This document shows positions 8,634 through 17,018 of a stretch of DNA of 64,000 nt, one piece after another. The stretch is taken from assembly GCF_000550785.1 (NCBI RefSeq), contig NZ_CP004350.1, positions 266,835 through 330,834 of the forward strand, in the 5' to 3' direction. The number at the start of each line of letters is the position of its first letter. Within the stretch, counting starts at the first letter, position 1. The notes under the pieces are model-generated. The model saw only the letters and a program-made list of their open reading frames with translations, did no database searches and was not told the origin of the DNA. Made by a program: the position numbers and the translations under genes. The stretch comes from Corynebacterium casei LMG S-19264 (GTDB lineage Bacteria; Actinomycetota; Actinomycetes; Mycobacteriales; Mycobacteriaceae).

Positions 8634-9653
8634 TTAGGACTTGAAATTGGTGTCGCCAATGCGGCGCAGCGCGTCAAAGAGGAGATCCCAGAACTTATCG
8701 GTATCCACATCCACGGCAACGGAGGTATTCGGCGAAGTAGCTTCTGGGTCATCAACAAGGCCCAACCCACTCGGGTCGTTATTAGACCAGGTACGACGGA
8801 AATCAACAATGGTTTGCCCACGCGCGTGTGCACCTTGGGTTTCCACATAGATAGGAGCGCGGATGGTGCGCACTACCGATGGATCTGCAACCGCTGCCAC
8901 AGCGAGTGGATCATGCATTGGTGGGCCCGGGTAGTTGCGCTCTTTCATGTAAGAAGCGCCGAAGAATTCAACGAGTTCTGCGATGAACTGCGCAACGTCG
9001 GTGCCGATTGCCTTGAGCTGTTCCATTCGATCCGGGACAGCGAGTACTTGGTGGGTGACATCCAGACCAATCATGGTCACTGGCCAAGACTCTTCAAACA
9101 CAATTGCTGCTGCATCAGGATCCGCAAGAATGTTGAACTCCGCAGCTGGAGTCATGTTGCCGGTGTGGTGGCCGCCGCCCATCAAGGTGACACCGCCAAC
9201 GCGCTCGACTAGCTCTGGGTACATGCGCGCGAACAGGGCGATGTTGGTTAATGAACCAGTTGGAACAATGACAACAGAGCCAGGTTCATTGTCCTGAATG
9301 ACTTGGGCAATGAGATTAACCGCGTGGGTGTCTTCCAGCGGCACGCCAGGTGCTGGAAGCTCTGGGCCGTCAAGGCCTGACTCGCCGTGGATTTCATCCG
9401 GGATGAGCTGTGGCCCAACCAGCGGGCGGGAAGCACCAGCAGCGAATGGGATACCGGTGATGTTGCCAACGCGGGCTAGCGCGCGGGCATTGGTGGTGAC
9501 TTTTTCAAGGGTCTGGTTTCCTGCAACGGTGGTGACCGCGAGCAGCTCAAGGTTCGGATTACCGTGAGCTAGCAGCATTGCGATCGCATCATCATGTCCT
9601 GGGTCGCAGTCCAAAATTATCTTTTGTGCAGGTGAGGTAGTTTCTGCGTTCAT
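8634..9653 (-). CDS. uriH: Inosine/uridine-preferring nucleoside hydrolase
   Basis: This encodes 339 aa. The calcium-binding and catalytic Asp cluster is near the N-terminus (IILDCDPGHDDAIAMLLAHG, residues 12-31). The conserved MGGGHHTGNMTPAAEFNILADPDAA block and a downstream HDPLAVAA follow, all typical of IUNH hydrolases. The enzyme splits ribonucleosides into base and ribose in the cytosol. It is the first gene of the hydrolase-transporter unit, with a candidate operator 45-67 bases upstream. Confidence 0.88.
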   Translation of the reverse strand: MNAETTSPAQKIILDCDPGHDDAIAMLLAHGNPNLELLAVTTVAGNQTLEKVTTNARALARVGNITGIPFAAGASRPLVGPQLIPDEIHGESGLDGPELPAPGVPLEDTHAVNLIAQVIQDNEPGSVVIVPTGSLTNIALFARMYPELVERVGGVTLMGGGHHTGNMTPAAEFNILADPDAAAIVFEESWPVTMIGLDVTHQVLAVPDRMEQLKAIGTDVAQFIAELVEFFGASYMKERNYPGPPMHDPLAVAAVADPSVVRTIRAPIYVETQGAHARGQTIVDFRRTWSNNDPSGLGLVDDPEATSPNTSVAVDVDTDKFWDLLFDALRRIGDTNFKS

Positions 9654-9697
9654 GCCGCAGATTCTACTCCCTAGTCAACCATCTAATGCTGGTAACG

Positions 9698-9720
9698 GTC
9701 GTATCGAAGACGTTTACGAC
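9698..9720. promoter_or_regulatory. Candidate LacI-type operator upstream of uriH
   Basis: A 6-bp inverted repeat (GTCGTA ... TACGAC) spans 23 bases just upstream of uriH. In C. glutamicum the uriTH genes are controlled by the LacI-family repressor UriR. No such regulator is in this window. The match is by symmetry and position only. Confidence 0.35.
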
Positions 9721-9788
9721 GCGGGAGATTCCTAATGCATCCGCCAATTACCTCTTCAATATACTTTTGTCAATGGTTTCAGCCTATA

Positions 9789-9806
9789 TCAGTACTTAAG
9801 TACTGA
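9789..9806. promoter_or_regulatory. Perfect 18-bp palindrome TCAGTACTTAAGTACTGA
   Basis: This is an exact 18-base palindrome in the intergenic region between uriH and the divergent secreted-protein gene, 117 bases before the start at 9923. It has no T-run, so a protein-binding site is more likely than a terminator. I know of no regulator with this site. Confidence 0.45.
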
Positions 9807-9922
9807 CGTCTAAGCTCCCACCTGCGGAAATGTGAAAGTCTAAAGGGCAGAAGGGTTGTTACGTAGTTAACATCCATGATTAGCGCTCAACGGGGGCGCG
9901 TCATTTTCTTGGAAGGAAAACC

Positions 9923-10648
9923 ATGCCTAAATTACACCGACGCCTGTCTTTGGCAGTAGCGAGTATTCTATCTTGTGTTGCGCTGTCTCCTCTAATGGCG
10001 ACAGCAAATGCAGTGGAGAATCCACAAAGTTCTGGAGAAGCTTCGAACGCAGAACTGGATGCAGGAGTGGAAGCCGAACTTGGTCAATTTTGGGACTCAT
10101 ACAATGTGCCATCTGAGCAGCAAAAGGACTTGTTGGAGAAATTGGAAAATGGTGTCCGATGGGACTCATTTGGCAAGAATGCAGAGCCTGTTTTATCAGA
10201 AGAGCAGGATAGTGCTGCCGAATCCGTAACAGTAAACCGTTTCGCAGATGGTTCCATTTCTGTAGAGTCAATCAGCAAGCCAACCGGTTTAAATGAGGGG
10301 ATATCTACCCGCTCAGTTAAGGATTGCCGTGTTTTCAGTGACAATAATGGAACACAACGTCAAACTGGATGTCATGCTCAGGTGAATTTGGGGGTCATTA
10401 GTATGGGATTCTACTTCGACAAGATAACCAGCCCGGGTGCTCTTGGGCGAGTAACAAATCAGTACGGTGAGCACAATCATATTATCGGAGGTGCCCTAGG
10501 CAACCATCGTCTGCAAAAATTTAATGACCAGACAGTTCGCTATTCGGCAGATTTCGACGTTGCATTCAGGGGCTTCCCAGTAGGCTGGACGGCGTGGATG
10601 CAAGTAAACCTCGGGCAAGGAAACTATGCTTACACCACAAATAATTAA
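9923..10648 (+). CDS. Secreted protein of unknown function
   Basis: This encodes 241 aa. The signal peptide is about residues 1-31 (KLHRRLSLAVASILSCVALSPLMATANA). Residues 32-90 are acidic, and 100-145 end in a linker with SISKPTGLNEGISTRSVKDC. The C-terminal 100 residues look like a compact beta-rich domain with a Cys pair (VKDCRVF ... QTGCHAQ) and motifs HNHIIGGALGNHRLQ and FPVGWTAWMQVNLG. I do not recognise it. The ribosome site is strong (GGAAGGAAAACC). A 29-aa membrane peptide follows 12 bases later, so the two are probably cotranscribed. The codon use is AT-richer than that of the flanking metabolic genes, which may signal transfer. Confidence 0.75.
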   Translation: MPKLHRRLSLAVASILSCVALSPLMATANAVENPQSSGEASNAELDAGVEAELGQFWDSYNVPSEQQKDLLEKLENGVRWDSFGKNAEPVLSEEQDSAAESVTVNRFADGSISVESISKPTGLNEGISTRSVKDCRVFSDNNGTQRQTGCHAQVNLGVISMGFYFDKITSPGALGRVTNQYGEHNHIIGGALGNHRLQKFNDQTVRYSADFDVAFRGFPVGWTAWMQVNLGQGNYAYTTNN

Positions 10649-10660
10649 GGACGTGATTAA

Positions 10661-10750
10661 ATGAATGCTGCAGCTATCTCGGGGATTTTAGTAGTCCTCA
10701 TTGTCGCTCTTATTATTTGGCTAGTAGTTAGAGCCCGTAAGAGAAAATAG
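10661..10750 (+). CDS. 29-aa single-pass membrane peptide
   Basis: The ATG at 10661 opens 29 codons: a short polar start (MNAAAISG), one hydrophobic helix of about 17 residues (ILVVLIVALIIWLVV) and a basic tail (RARKRK). That is a clean single-pass, N-out/C-in design. The sequence GGACGTGATTAA before the start contains a weak ribosome site. It follows the secreted-protein gene by 12 bases and could be its membrane partner. Homologues would be needed to prove it is translated. Confidence 0.5.
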   Translation: MNAAAISGILVVLIVALIIWLVVRARKRK

Positions 10751-11288
10751 TCTGTAGAAAGTATGGCTGCTGTTGAGAGGACACCTTTTATACGATTGAC
10801 AAGGGGTGTTCTCTTACCGGATTTCAGTGGGCTTACAATTTACAGGAGGAGATTGTAGTTGGTGCAGACCCCAAGTGTATTGAAGGTATCAGTGAATTAC
10901 GGCTATTCCCCGTGGCACTGTACTTTGTGAACTGTGGGTTTGACTAGTTTCGAAGGTAAAAGCCTTGACTGTGGATATCCAGCGTAAGGATGCGAAATCC
11001 AACAATGTGCTGCAAACCTGGTCAATCGAGGAAATGTTCCATTCATACAGTTTTTTGGGGGGCTGAGGTGGTTGAAGACTCGGACATTTCATTTATTCTC
11101 GTTCTTCGAGATACAAACAGACCGTAGGGAAATCGTTTCTACTCTATTTTTCGGAACAGGCGTTAGATTTCCCCTTTTTCATACTAATAGACATGGGAGC
11201 GGGGGATCATCAATCGGTTTTATGCATGTTGGTTCATAGAAGTATGGCTTGGGTGTGGCAATGATTAGATCTAAATTGGGTGTAAAAG
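10751..11288. other. 538-bp stretch without a recognisable gene
   Basis: It begins with an imperfect inverted repeat (GAGAGGACACC ... GGGTGTTCTC, about 10778-10816) that may end the upstream transcript. A good ribosome site (AGGAGGAG, about 10843-10850) precedes a TTG-started frame of only 23 codons. Nothing resembling a histidine kinase partner for the next gene is readable on either strand. The base composition is AT-rich. Confidence 0.4.
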
Positions 11289-11912
11289 ATGAGTATTTCC
11301 ATCCTGCTCGTAGACGATGAAGAATCGGTTCGTGAATTACTTCCCAAGTACTTCCGAATTGACCCAGAATTAGAAGTAGTTACAACTACAAACAATGGAC
11401 GTAGTGCGCGGGCGTGGCTAGAAGACAACACTTGCGACATTGTTCTTTCTGATATTCACATGCCTGGAATGAACGGGTTAGAGCTCTTGAGCTACATAAA
11501 AGAGCTCGATTCACCGCCAGTCTTTATCGCCATGACTGCGTTTGACACAGATGAGACAATGATGACGGCTTTGGCAAATGGCGCTGCTGGTTACGTTATT
11601 AAAGGACATCCACCAAGGACTATCATTCAAGCAATTCATAACGCATTAAGGGGCGGAACGAGCCTTTCACCTCAGTGCGTTAAAAGGCTTGTGTCTCACA
11701 TTTCCTGGAACCAGACACGGGAAGGGAAAGAAAGCACCCCAATGACTTCGAGCGAGAAGTCCGTAATAAAATTGGTTCGCCGAGGAAAGAGTAATAGAGA
11801 AATCGCGAAAACATTGCACTTCTCAGAGTCTTATATTAAGGCGGTTGTGTCGTCGTTGCTGGAAAAGAGTAATTGTTCATCCAGAGCCGAGCTGATTGCG
11901 TGGTTTTCTTAA
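11289..11912 (+). CDS. Orphan NarL/FixJ-type response regulator
   Basis: This encodes 207 aa. The receiver domain is residues 1-120, with the acidic pair D9-D10, phospho-acceptor D55 (VLSDIHMPGMNG), T83 and K105. A LuxR-type helix-turn-helix at about 145-205 reads SSEKSVIKLVRRGKSNREIAKTLHFSESYIKAVVSSLLEK. The HTH departs slightly from the usual LTxRExEVL and TVKxHV consensus (ESYIKAVV). No histidine kinase gene is adjacent. The gene before it, across 540 bases, is the secreted protein/peptide pair, and the one after is a membrane protein. Its signal and targets are unknown. Confidence 0.88.
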   Translation: MSISILLVDDEESVRELLPKYFRIDPELEVVTTTNNGRSARAWLEDNTCDIVLSDIHMPGMNGLELLSYIKELDSPPVFIAMTAFDTDETMMTALANGAAGYVIKGHPPRTIIQAIHNALRGGTSLSPQCVKRLVSHISWNQTREGKESTPMTSSEKSVIKLVRRGKSNREIAKTLHFSESYIKAVVSSLLEKSNCSSRAELIAWFS

Positions 11913-12101
11913 TACTTAGGTCGTTCGAGGGTCGACTCATGAAACCTACTTCAATAGCGTTATGTTCTCAATCATTCAAAGTTAAGGAACCTACGTTGCC
12001 GCTCTCTGAAACGTCGGGTGAGGGCAGGACAGTTCGGCAAAGTGCTTGAATTGGGTGGAGATAGCCCTGAAGCTCTTGAATAATAGGTATTCTGGGGCGT
12101 C

Positions 12102-12563
12102 ATGACAAACAATTCTGTGAACCCCGATGCCATTAGCAGCACGGTTAATGACGATGTAGATAATGAAGTAGATAATTACGCACTCGATGACACTTTGGCG
12201 GGACGTGTCGTGCAGGCTGGTTTTGTGGGTGCGGCGCTGTCATTTCCGGATTACATAAAGAACTCGAAGGCACTTGTTACTACCTATATTCTGACGCTCG
12301 CATCCTTTACGGGTCTGGTGGGTTACCTCAACGCGATTGATGAGGATGAAGAGCACAGCCCGCAGCCGCCGGAGGAATCAACCTTCCCGTTGTGGCAGCT
12401 TATCGCTGGTCTTAGCGTTGCCGGTGTGCTGAAGGTTCTGGGTTTGCGCAAGTTGGCAAAGGCATTGCGCAAGCAGGGTGCGAAGAAGCCATGGAGTATC
12501 TTTGGTGGCCTTGGTGCGGTTCTGGTTTTCGCGGTCAGCGAGTACGCTGCGCGCCGCGGATAA
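12102..12563 (+). CDS. Membrane protein of unknown function
   Basis: This encodes 153 aa. Residues 1-40 are very acidic and Asn-rich (VNDDVDNEVDNYALDD). Hydrophobic segments lie at about 66-85, 104-120 and 135-150, with an acidic EDEEHSPQPPEE loop between the first two and a basic loop (RKLAKALRKQGAKKP). I do not recognise it. It is followed within 25 bases by the next gene, so the two may be cotranscribed. The GC content is back to the chromosomal average here, in contrast to the region just before. Confidence 0.65.
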   Translation: MTNNSVNPDAISSTVNDDVDNEVDNYALDDTLAGRVVQAGFVGAALSFPDYIKNSKALVTTYILTLASFTGLVGYLNAIDEDEEHSPQPPEESTFPLWQLIAGLSVAGVLKVLGLRKLAKALRKQGAKKPWSIFGGLGAVLVFAVSEYAARRG

Positions 12564-12587
12564 ACACATTTAAGTACGCTGGGCACC

Positions 12588-13619
12588 ATGTCAGGCACTG
12601 GAGTATTTGACCTCGACAGCCTTCGTGACCGTAAAAACAGGGAACGTTTAAAACAAACAGGCCCGAAAAACCAGGCTCACAAAGGCGGCGAGATCCACGA
12701 TGACGCCGACACGACTGTCCAATTGCGCCGCGAGTCCCTCACGGTCATCCTGCAGGTATCCAATGTTCGGGATGACGCAGAGGTCCACCGCCACATCGGC
12801 ATCAATGATGCGTTGACGTTCGCACAGCTTCACGATGTTTTGGTGACGTGCTTCGACCTGCCTCCGGAAGAATCCCCGTGGCACTTTTATCGCGTTGATA
12901 AGAGCGTTGAAAATGGCGCGGGTAAAGACGCCGACTCCACGAACGAGGAGCAAAGAACAGAATCCCGGAGGATTGATCCGAGCCATCATGTCGCGGAATT
13001 TCTGTGGCGTGAGGAGGAAGTGGTGGAATTCACCTGGGGATTGTGGGACTTCTCGCTCACAGTCGCAGATATCTACCCGCGTGATAGTGGTACCCCGCAG
13101 GCGCTGTGCGTCGGCGGCTCTGGTTCTTTCCCAGGCTCCCGGTTTGATCTCACCGCGATTAACGCGGAGCTCACCGGCCAGGCTGTCATTGATGAGGTTC
13201 TGACGTACCTGACTCCGCCGGCGCGCGGCATTATTGAACGCTCCCGCCTCTTTGACTTCGTGCCCCTGCTGCAGGCGCTCGATTTAAGCCGCGACGTGGA
13301 ATTATCTCCGGAAATCTTGCAGAAGCTTTCCACTTTGCCGCGGGAAGTAACCACTGAAGGCCATGACGCTTTTTGGTCTGTGGTTCTAGGCCTTGCCTGC
13401 ATGGGCGCGCAGGATCTGATGGATGCTGTCACCGTCACCACCATGGAAGCTTTGGGCTGGATTGATGATGACGGTGAGGAACTTACTGCCGATGAAATCT
13501 GGGGCATGTGTGAGGCATCGACAGGAGTCTTAGCGTCTGTTGGTGCCTGGGGACCCGACGCGGCAGCGCCTGTTGACCGTTTAGATATCCTCCGTGCGGT
13601 GTTGCGTGGGGTAGGCTAA
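12588..13619 (+). CDS. pRiA4b ORF-3-like domain protein
   Basis: This encodes 343 aa. Residues about 45-170 (LTVILQVSNVRDDAEVHRHI, then LTFAQLHDVLVTCFDLPPEESPWHFYRVDK) resemble the plasmid pRiA4b ORF-3-like fold: a beta strand with a W/H-R pattern, then AxLHxxLxxxF and W.F. The C-terminal half is helical and acidic with no clear motif. It is cytosolic and its function is unknown. It directly precedes a GtrA gene with a GTG start 6 bases past its stop. The family call is by eye and moderate. Confidence 0.6.
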   Translation: MSGTGVFDLDSLRDRKNRERLKQTGPKNQAHKGGEIHDDADTTVQLRRESLTVILQVSNVRDDAEVHRHIGINDALTFAQLHDVLVTCFDLPPEESPWHFYRVDKSVENGAGKDADSTNEEQRTESRRIDPSHHVAEFLWREEEVVEFTWGLWDFSLTVADIYPRDSGTPQALCVGGSGSFPGSRFDLTAINAELTGQAVIDEVLTYLTPPARGIIERSRLFDFVPLLQALDLSRDVELSPEILQKLSTLPREVTTEGHDAFWSVVLGLACMGAQDLMDAVTVTTMEALGWIDDDGEELTADEIWGMCEASTGVLASVGAWGPDAAAPVDRLDILRAVLRGVG

Positions 13620-13625
13620 CCCTTC

Positions 13626-14036
13626 GTGACTTCATCGAGTAACTCTTTAAAGACCCAGCTGTCGCGGTTTGTGTTCGTGGGCATTTTCACCGCAATCCTG
13701 GACTATTCGGTCACCATGCTGCTGACCTATTTTGGCTTGCACCGCTCCGCGGCCAAAGCAATCGGCTGGGTCTTTGGCACCATCGCCGCATACCTTGTTA
13801 ATGCGCGCTGGACTTTTGGTGCCAAGGTATCAGGCAAGACCGCTGTTACCGTCGGTCTTTTGTATGCCTCCACTTTTGCTGTGCAAAACGTGCTGTACTG
13901 GCTGCTGGAATCTCCACTCATCGCGCTTGGTTTTGAAGGTCTGACCAAGAACACCATCGCATTCGTTATTGCGCAGGGTGTTGCCACGGTGACTAACTTT
14001 GTCATCCAGCGTGTGTTCGTTTTTAAGTCTAAGTAG
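13626..14036 (+). CDS. GtrA-family membrane protein, copy 1
   Basis: This encodes 136 aa with a GTG start at 13626. Four membrane segments carry the family pattern RFVFVGIFTAILDYSVTMLL, IGWVFGTIAAYLVNARWTF and VTNFVIQRVFVFK. GtrA proteins are thought to flip or hand on polyprenyl-phosphate sugars. In M. tuberculosis Rv3789, next to dprE1, belongs to this family and is linked to decaprenyl-phospho-arabinose handling. Here it lies close to glfT1 and is followed after 13 bases by a second GtrA gene, so the two could form a hetero-oligomer (inference). Confidence 0.85.
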   Translation: MTSSSNSLKTQLSRFVFVGIFTAILDYSVTMLLTYFGLHRSAAKAIGWVFGTIAAYLVNARWTFGAKVSGKTAVTVGLLYASTFAVQNVLYWLLESPLIALGFEGLTKNTIAFVIAQGVATVTNFVIQRVFVFKSK

Positions 14037-14049
14037 GTAGGATCACGCG

Positions 14050-14508
14050 ATGACATCTAACGGTGCCGAGCGCCTGGCTAAATCAAATTCTCTCAAAGGC
14101 CAGTCCACCAAATTCGCCATCACCGGCGGCATCTCCGCCGTCATTGACGTGGTGCTGACCTGGCTGTTTCAGATTGTTCTGGAACTTCTGGGCAACATCG
14201 GCGCGCGTTCCGTCGGCTTCTTCTTCGGCACACTTACCGCGTATTTGCTCAACCGCCGCTGGACTTTCCGCGCCGAGCCATCCAAGCGCCGCTTCGCCAT
14301 GGTGGCGCTAACATATGGCATCACTTATGTCATCAACATTGTGATTTACCGCTGGGCGTTTCCATTCTTCGACCACACTCTGGAATGGCGCTCCACTTAC
14401 GCGCTGATTGTGGCATTTATTATCGCGCAGGGTACCGCCACCATCATTAACTTCTTTGTGCAGCGCTGGCTGATTTTCCGCAACGCCCCAAAAATTCGTG
14501 AAGTCTAG
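14050..14508 (+). CDS. GtrA-family membrane protein, copy 2
   Basis: This encodes 152 aa and shares the four-helix GtrA pattern with its neighbour (KFAITGGISAVIDVVLTWL, VGFFFGTLTAYLLNRRWTF, TATIINFFVQRWLIF). The two copies are clearly related but well diverged, so this is an old duplication. The likely role is membrane handling of polyprenyl-linked sugars for arabinogalactan or lipoglycans. It converges on glfT1. An inverted repeat at about 14521-14562 (CGTTGCGC ... GCGCAACG) could terminate transcription between them. Confidence 0.85.
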   Translation: MTSNGAERLAKSNSLKGQSTKFAITGGISAVIDVVLTWLFQIVLELLGNIGARSVGFFFGTLTAYLLNRRWTFRAEPSKRRFAMVALTYGITYVINIVIYRWAFPFFDHTLEWRSTYALIVAFIIAQGTATIINFFVQRWLIFRNAPKIREV

Positions 14509-14598
14509 CGCCCCGGCACCGTTGCGCTCATCCTGCTTTCGCAGGTTCGCGCAACGCTGGATCGTTAGCTGTTTCGACGGGAAACCGTAAACGGCTTC

Positions 14599-15540
14599 CT
14601 AGCCGTTTTCAGGGCGACGGAAGTCTTCGCGGCGGCCGCGGTTGTGCAGCATGAGCCATTTGGCAAAACCCTTAGGGTCGTGCTGTTGGATGAGGAAGAA
14701 CCAGCCGAAGCGCGCGAATTCTTGGGGCAGTAACTTACGCATACCGCGCTGCCACAGCAGGTAGCCGCGGTTGCGGTAGGTGAAGTAGCGTTTGAAATCG
14801 CCTTCGGGGTATTGGGTGTGCATTTTGCCGCCGAGGATTGGTTTGAACTCATCGGCGCCATCGGGGTGCAGGTAGGCGCAGGTGAGCGCGGTGCCGAAGC
14901 TCAGCCCGGAGTTGACCAGGCGGCGGTGGTATTCCACTTCATCACCGCGGATGAACAGGCGGTAGTCGGGGACACCGATGATTTCCATAGCTTTGGCCGA
15001 AATCAGCGCGCCGTTGAACAGGGAGGCGATGCCGGGCAGGAAGTCGCCTTCGAGCTCTTCCATGCGGCGTCGCCACACCAGTCCCTGACGCAGCGGGAAG
15101 GCCAGCGCACCGGGGTCGTTGATGTTGCACACAGCCGGGGAGACTTCGTGCAGGGCATTTGCCTCAGCCACGCGGTAGAGCTCAACGAGTACTTCGGCAT
15201 CCGCTGGGCGGCCGTCGTCGTCGGCGCACCAAATGGCATCGGCGCCCAGGGACAGGGCGGTCAAAAATCCCAAGGCAAAGCCGCCGGCGCCGCCCAGGTT
15301 GGTCTCCGATGGTACGTAGACAGCACGGGAGCCCGCGAGATCATCGACAAGCTGCTTTACTGCGTCATCGGCGCCGTTGTCTACAACAATGACCCACTTG
15401 ACGGGGTGGGTCTGTGACACTACTTGCTCCAGGGATGCGCGCAGCAATTCCACACGGTTGTGGGTGACAATCACCGCGGCGGTGGAACCGGCAGCGGATA
15501 GCGGGGCAATCTTTGGGGCAGTAGTGCGCTTATTGGGCAT
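14599..15540 (-). CDS. glfT1: Galactofuranosyltransferase GlfT1
   Basis: This encodes 313 aa from the ATG at 15540. The frame is open further upstream but would overlap the divergent acetyltransferase. It is a GT-A glycosyltransferase of family GT2: AAVIVTHNRVELL near the N-terminus, a metal-binding DxD-like WCADDDGRP, and HTQYPEGDFKRYFTYRNRGYLLWQRG toward the C-terminus. GlfT1 (M. tuberculosis Rv3782, about 304 aa) adds the first two galactofuranose units to the decaprenyl-linked rhamnose-GlcNAc primer. In M. tuberculosis it sits between the Wzt- and Wzm-like ABC genes. Here those lie 5 kb to the right, beyond an IS3 element and secreted-protein genes. Confidence 0.9.
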   Translation of the reverse strand: MPNKRTTAPKIAPLSAAGSTAAVIVTHNRVELLRASLEQVVSQTHPVKWVIVVDNGADDAVKQLVDDLAGSRAVYVPSETNLGGAGGFALGFLTALSLGADAIWCADDDGRPADAEVLVELYRVAEANALHEVSPAVCNINDPGALAFPLRQGLVWRRRMEELEGDFLPGIASLFNGALISAKAMEIIGVPDYRLFIRGDEVEYHRRLVNSGLSFGTALTCAYLHPDGADEFKPILGGKMHTQYPEGDFKRYFTYRNRGYLLWQRGMRKLLPQEFARFGWFFLIQQHDPKGFAKWLMLHNRGRREDFRRPENG

Positions 15541-15583
15541 GTGGCTTATTCTTTCACGAAATCCCCGGTGGTAGCATTTCGCC

Positions 15584-16240
15584 ATGGAACTTGCGCGCAT
15601 CTGGCCACCTTTTGGATTAGAAATCACAGCCGCTAACGGCAGCCAAGAAATCACCTTGCGCGCGATGCGGGATGAAGACATCGCAATGCTTGCCGATGCC
15701 ACCCCTGCCGCCATCTTCGGCCCCGCCATCCCGGAGCATGCGTTTGGCTGGCTTTTCGATGCTGACAACAACCCCGCGCGATTTCGCTGGTCCAACCGCG
15801 CGCAGATGACACCCGCGCACTGGTCCTTGGACCTGGTTGTTGTCCACGCGGGTGAAGTAGTGGGCTCAGTGGATATGCGCGCTAATGATTTCCCCGGTAA
15901 CAAAACCGTGGAAACTGGCTCCTGGATTTACCACCGGTTGCAAGGCCAGGGGCTTGGCACCTTGGTCCGCCGCGCCATTGCGGAGATTAGCTTCAACCAC
16001 TTCGGGGCGGAGCGTTTGACCACCGCCTGGGCGAATTCCAACACGGCGTCCGCGGCTGTTAGCGCGAAGCTGGGATATCAAAAAACTGCCGATATCACCG
16101 TGGACAGCCTCGGCCCCGCCAAACACACCGCGCCCGGCGTGCGCGCGGAACTGCTCCGCGAAAACTACCAACCGGATACGACTCTCACCTTCACCGTCAA
16201 GGGGGTGAGTCCCGAACTGAAAGCGCTGCTGGGAATCTAG
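15584..16240 (+). CDS. GNAT-family N-acetyltransferase
   Basis: This encodes 218 aa. The acetyl-CoA motif is GSWIYHRLQGQGLGTLVRRA (about residues 115-134), followed by FGAERLTTAWANSNTASAAVSAKLGYQKTADI. This is the RimJ/RimL-like layout. The C-terminal 30 residues are polar. The substrate cannot be told from sequence. It diverges from glfT1 with 43 bases between the starts. Confidence 0.8.
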   Translation: MELARIWPPFGLEITAANGSQEITLRAMRDEDIAMLADATPAAIFGPAIPEHAFGWLFDADNNPARFRWSNRAQMTPAHWSLDLVVVHAGEVVGSVDMRANDFPGNKTVETGSWIYHRLQGQGLGTLVRRAIAEISFNHFGAERLTTAWANSNTASAAVSAKLGYQKTADITVDSLGPAKHTAPGVRAELLRENYQPDTTLTFTVKGVSPELKALLGI

Positions 16241-16280
16241 ACGCCCGCGTTGGTTTAAAATCGGGAGTAGATTGGGGTAT

Positions 16281-17006
16281 ATGTCGAGGCTAGAAAATGC
16301 ACTTCAAACTTCGCAAACCTTCGTCACCGCCAGCATCGAAGCACCCGGACAATTAGGCACAATGCTCTCCGGTGCCGCGGTGTCTTTGCTGCCGCCCGAA
16401 GATGGCAAGGCTGCCTCCAAAGAGTTTCGCCTCGTGCTTCTTGATGAAGACCTCAGCATTATTGACACCCTCGCCGTTCACACCAGCTATGTCGCACAAA
16501 CCAGCCATGTTTCTCATGACGGCCCGAATACAGTGAGCATCACCGGTACCGAAACCAAACTGGTTGATGAAAACGGCGTGCTATCGGTAGTGCTGGTGGA
16601 ACACCATCAACAGCGGCGTATTGGAATCAAGTTCCACGCCCACGCCCCTACCCACAAACTACTTCGCGATGTCCTGCCTAGCCTGCAGTTTCTTGCCCTC
16701 ATGAAATACGCTAAGAGTTTTCTGATTTACCCGCGCTGGGCCGCAATTCCGTACCACGAGGCCGTTGACATTACGTCGCTTTCCACCGAGTTCTGCACCG
16801 TGGTCAAGCGCTGGTACGACCTCGCCGATTCATTAAACAGTCTTCAACCGGGAACTCAGCCCGGCCTCAAATTCCCCGACCTTGCCACCCAACAACCCAC
16901 CTGGCGCGCGCTCATGACCTCGAACCCAATTCACGAAAGCCTGGCCAACCTCATCGGTGATGAGAAACCCGATGGGGTTGCCCGCAAATCGTGGACACGT
17001 AGTTAA
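16281..17006 (+). CDS. Unknown protein, 3' end replaced by IS3 sequence
   Basis: From ATG 16281 (TTG at 16272 is possible) the protein is 241 aa. I do not recognise it. It reads as a soluble alpha/beta protein with an N-terminal beta-rich part (about 1-130) and a helical C-terminal half. The proposed left end of the IS3 element is at 16973, so the last 11 codons and the stop (TAA at 17004-17006) come from the element. The natural C-terminus is lost, and no matching tail is seen beyond the element at 18294, where a transposase relic begins. It is probably a truncated gene. Confidence 0.55.
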   Translation: MSRLENALQTSQTFVTASIEAPGQLGTMLSGAAVSLLPPEDGKAASKEFRLVLLDEDLSIIDTLAVHTSYVAQTSHVSHDGPNTVSITGTETKLVDENGVLSVVLVEHHQQRRIGIKFHAHAPTHKLLRDVLPSLQFLALMKYAKSFLIYPRWAAIPYHEAVDITSLSTEFCTVVKRWYDLADSLNSLQPGTQPGLKFPDLATQQPTWRALMTSNPIHESLANLIGDEKPDGVARKSWTRS

Positions 17007-17018
17007 GCTGCTTAGTGG

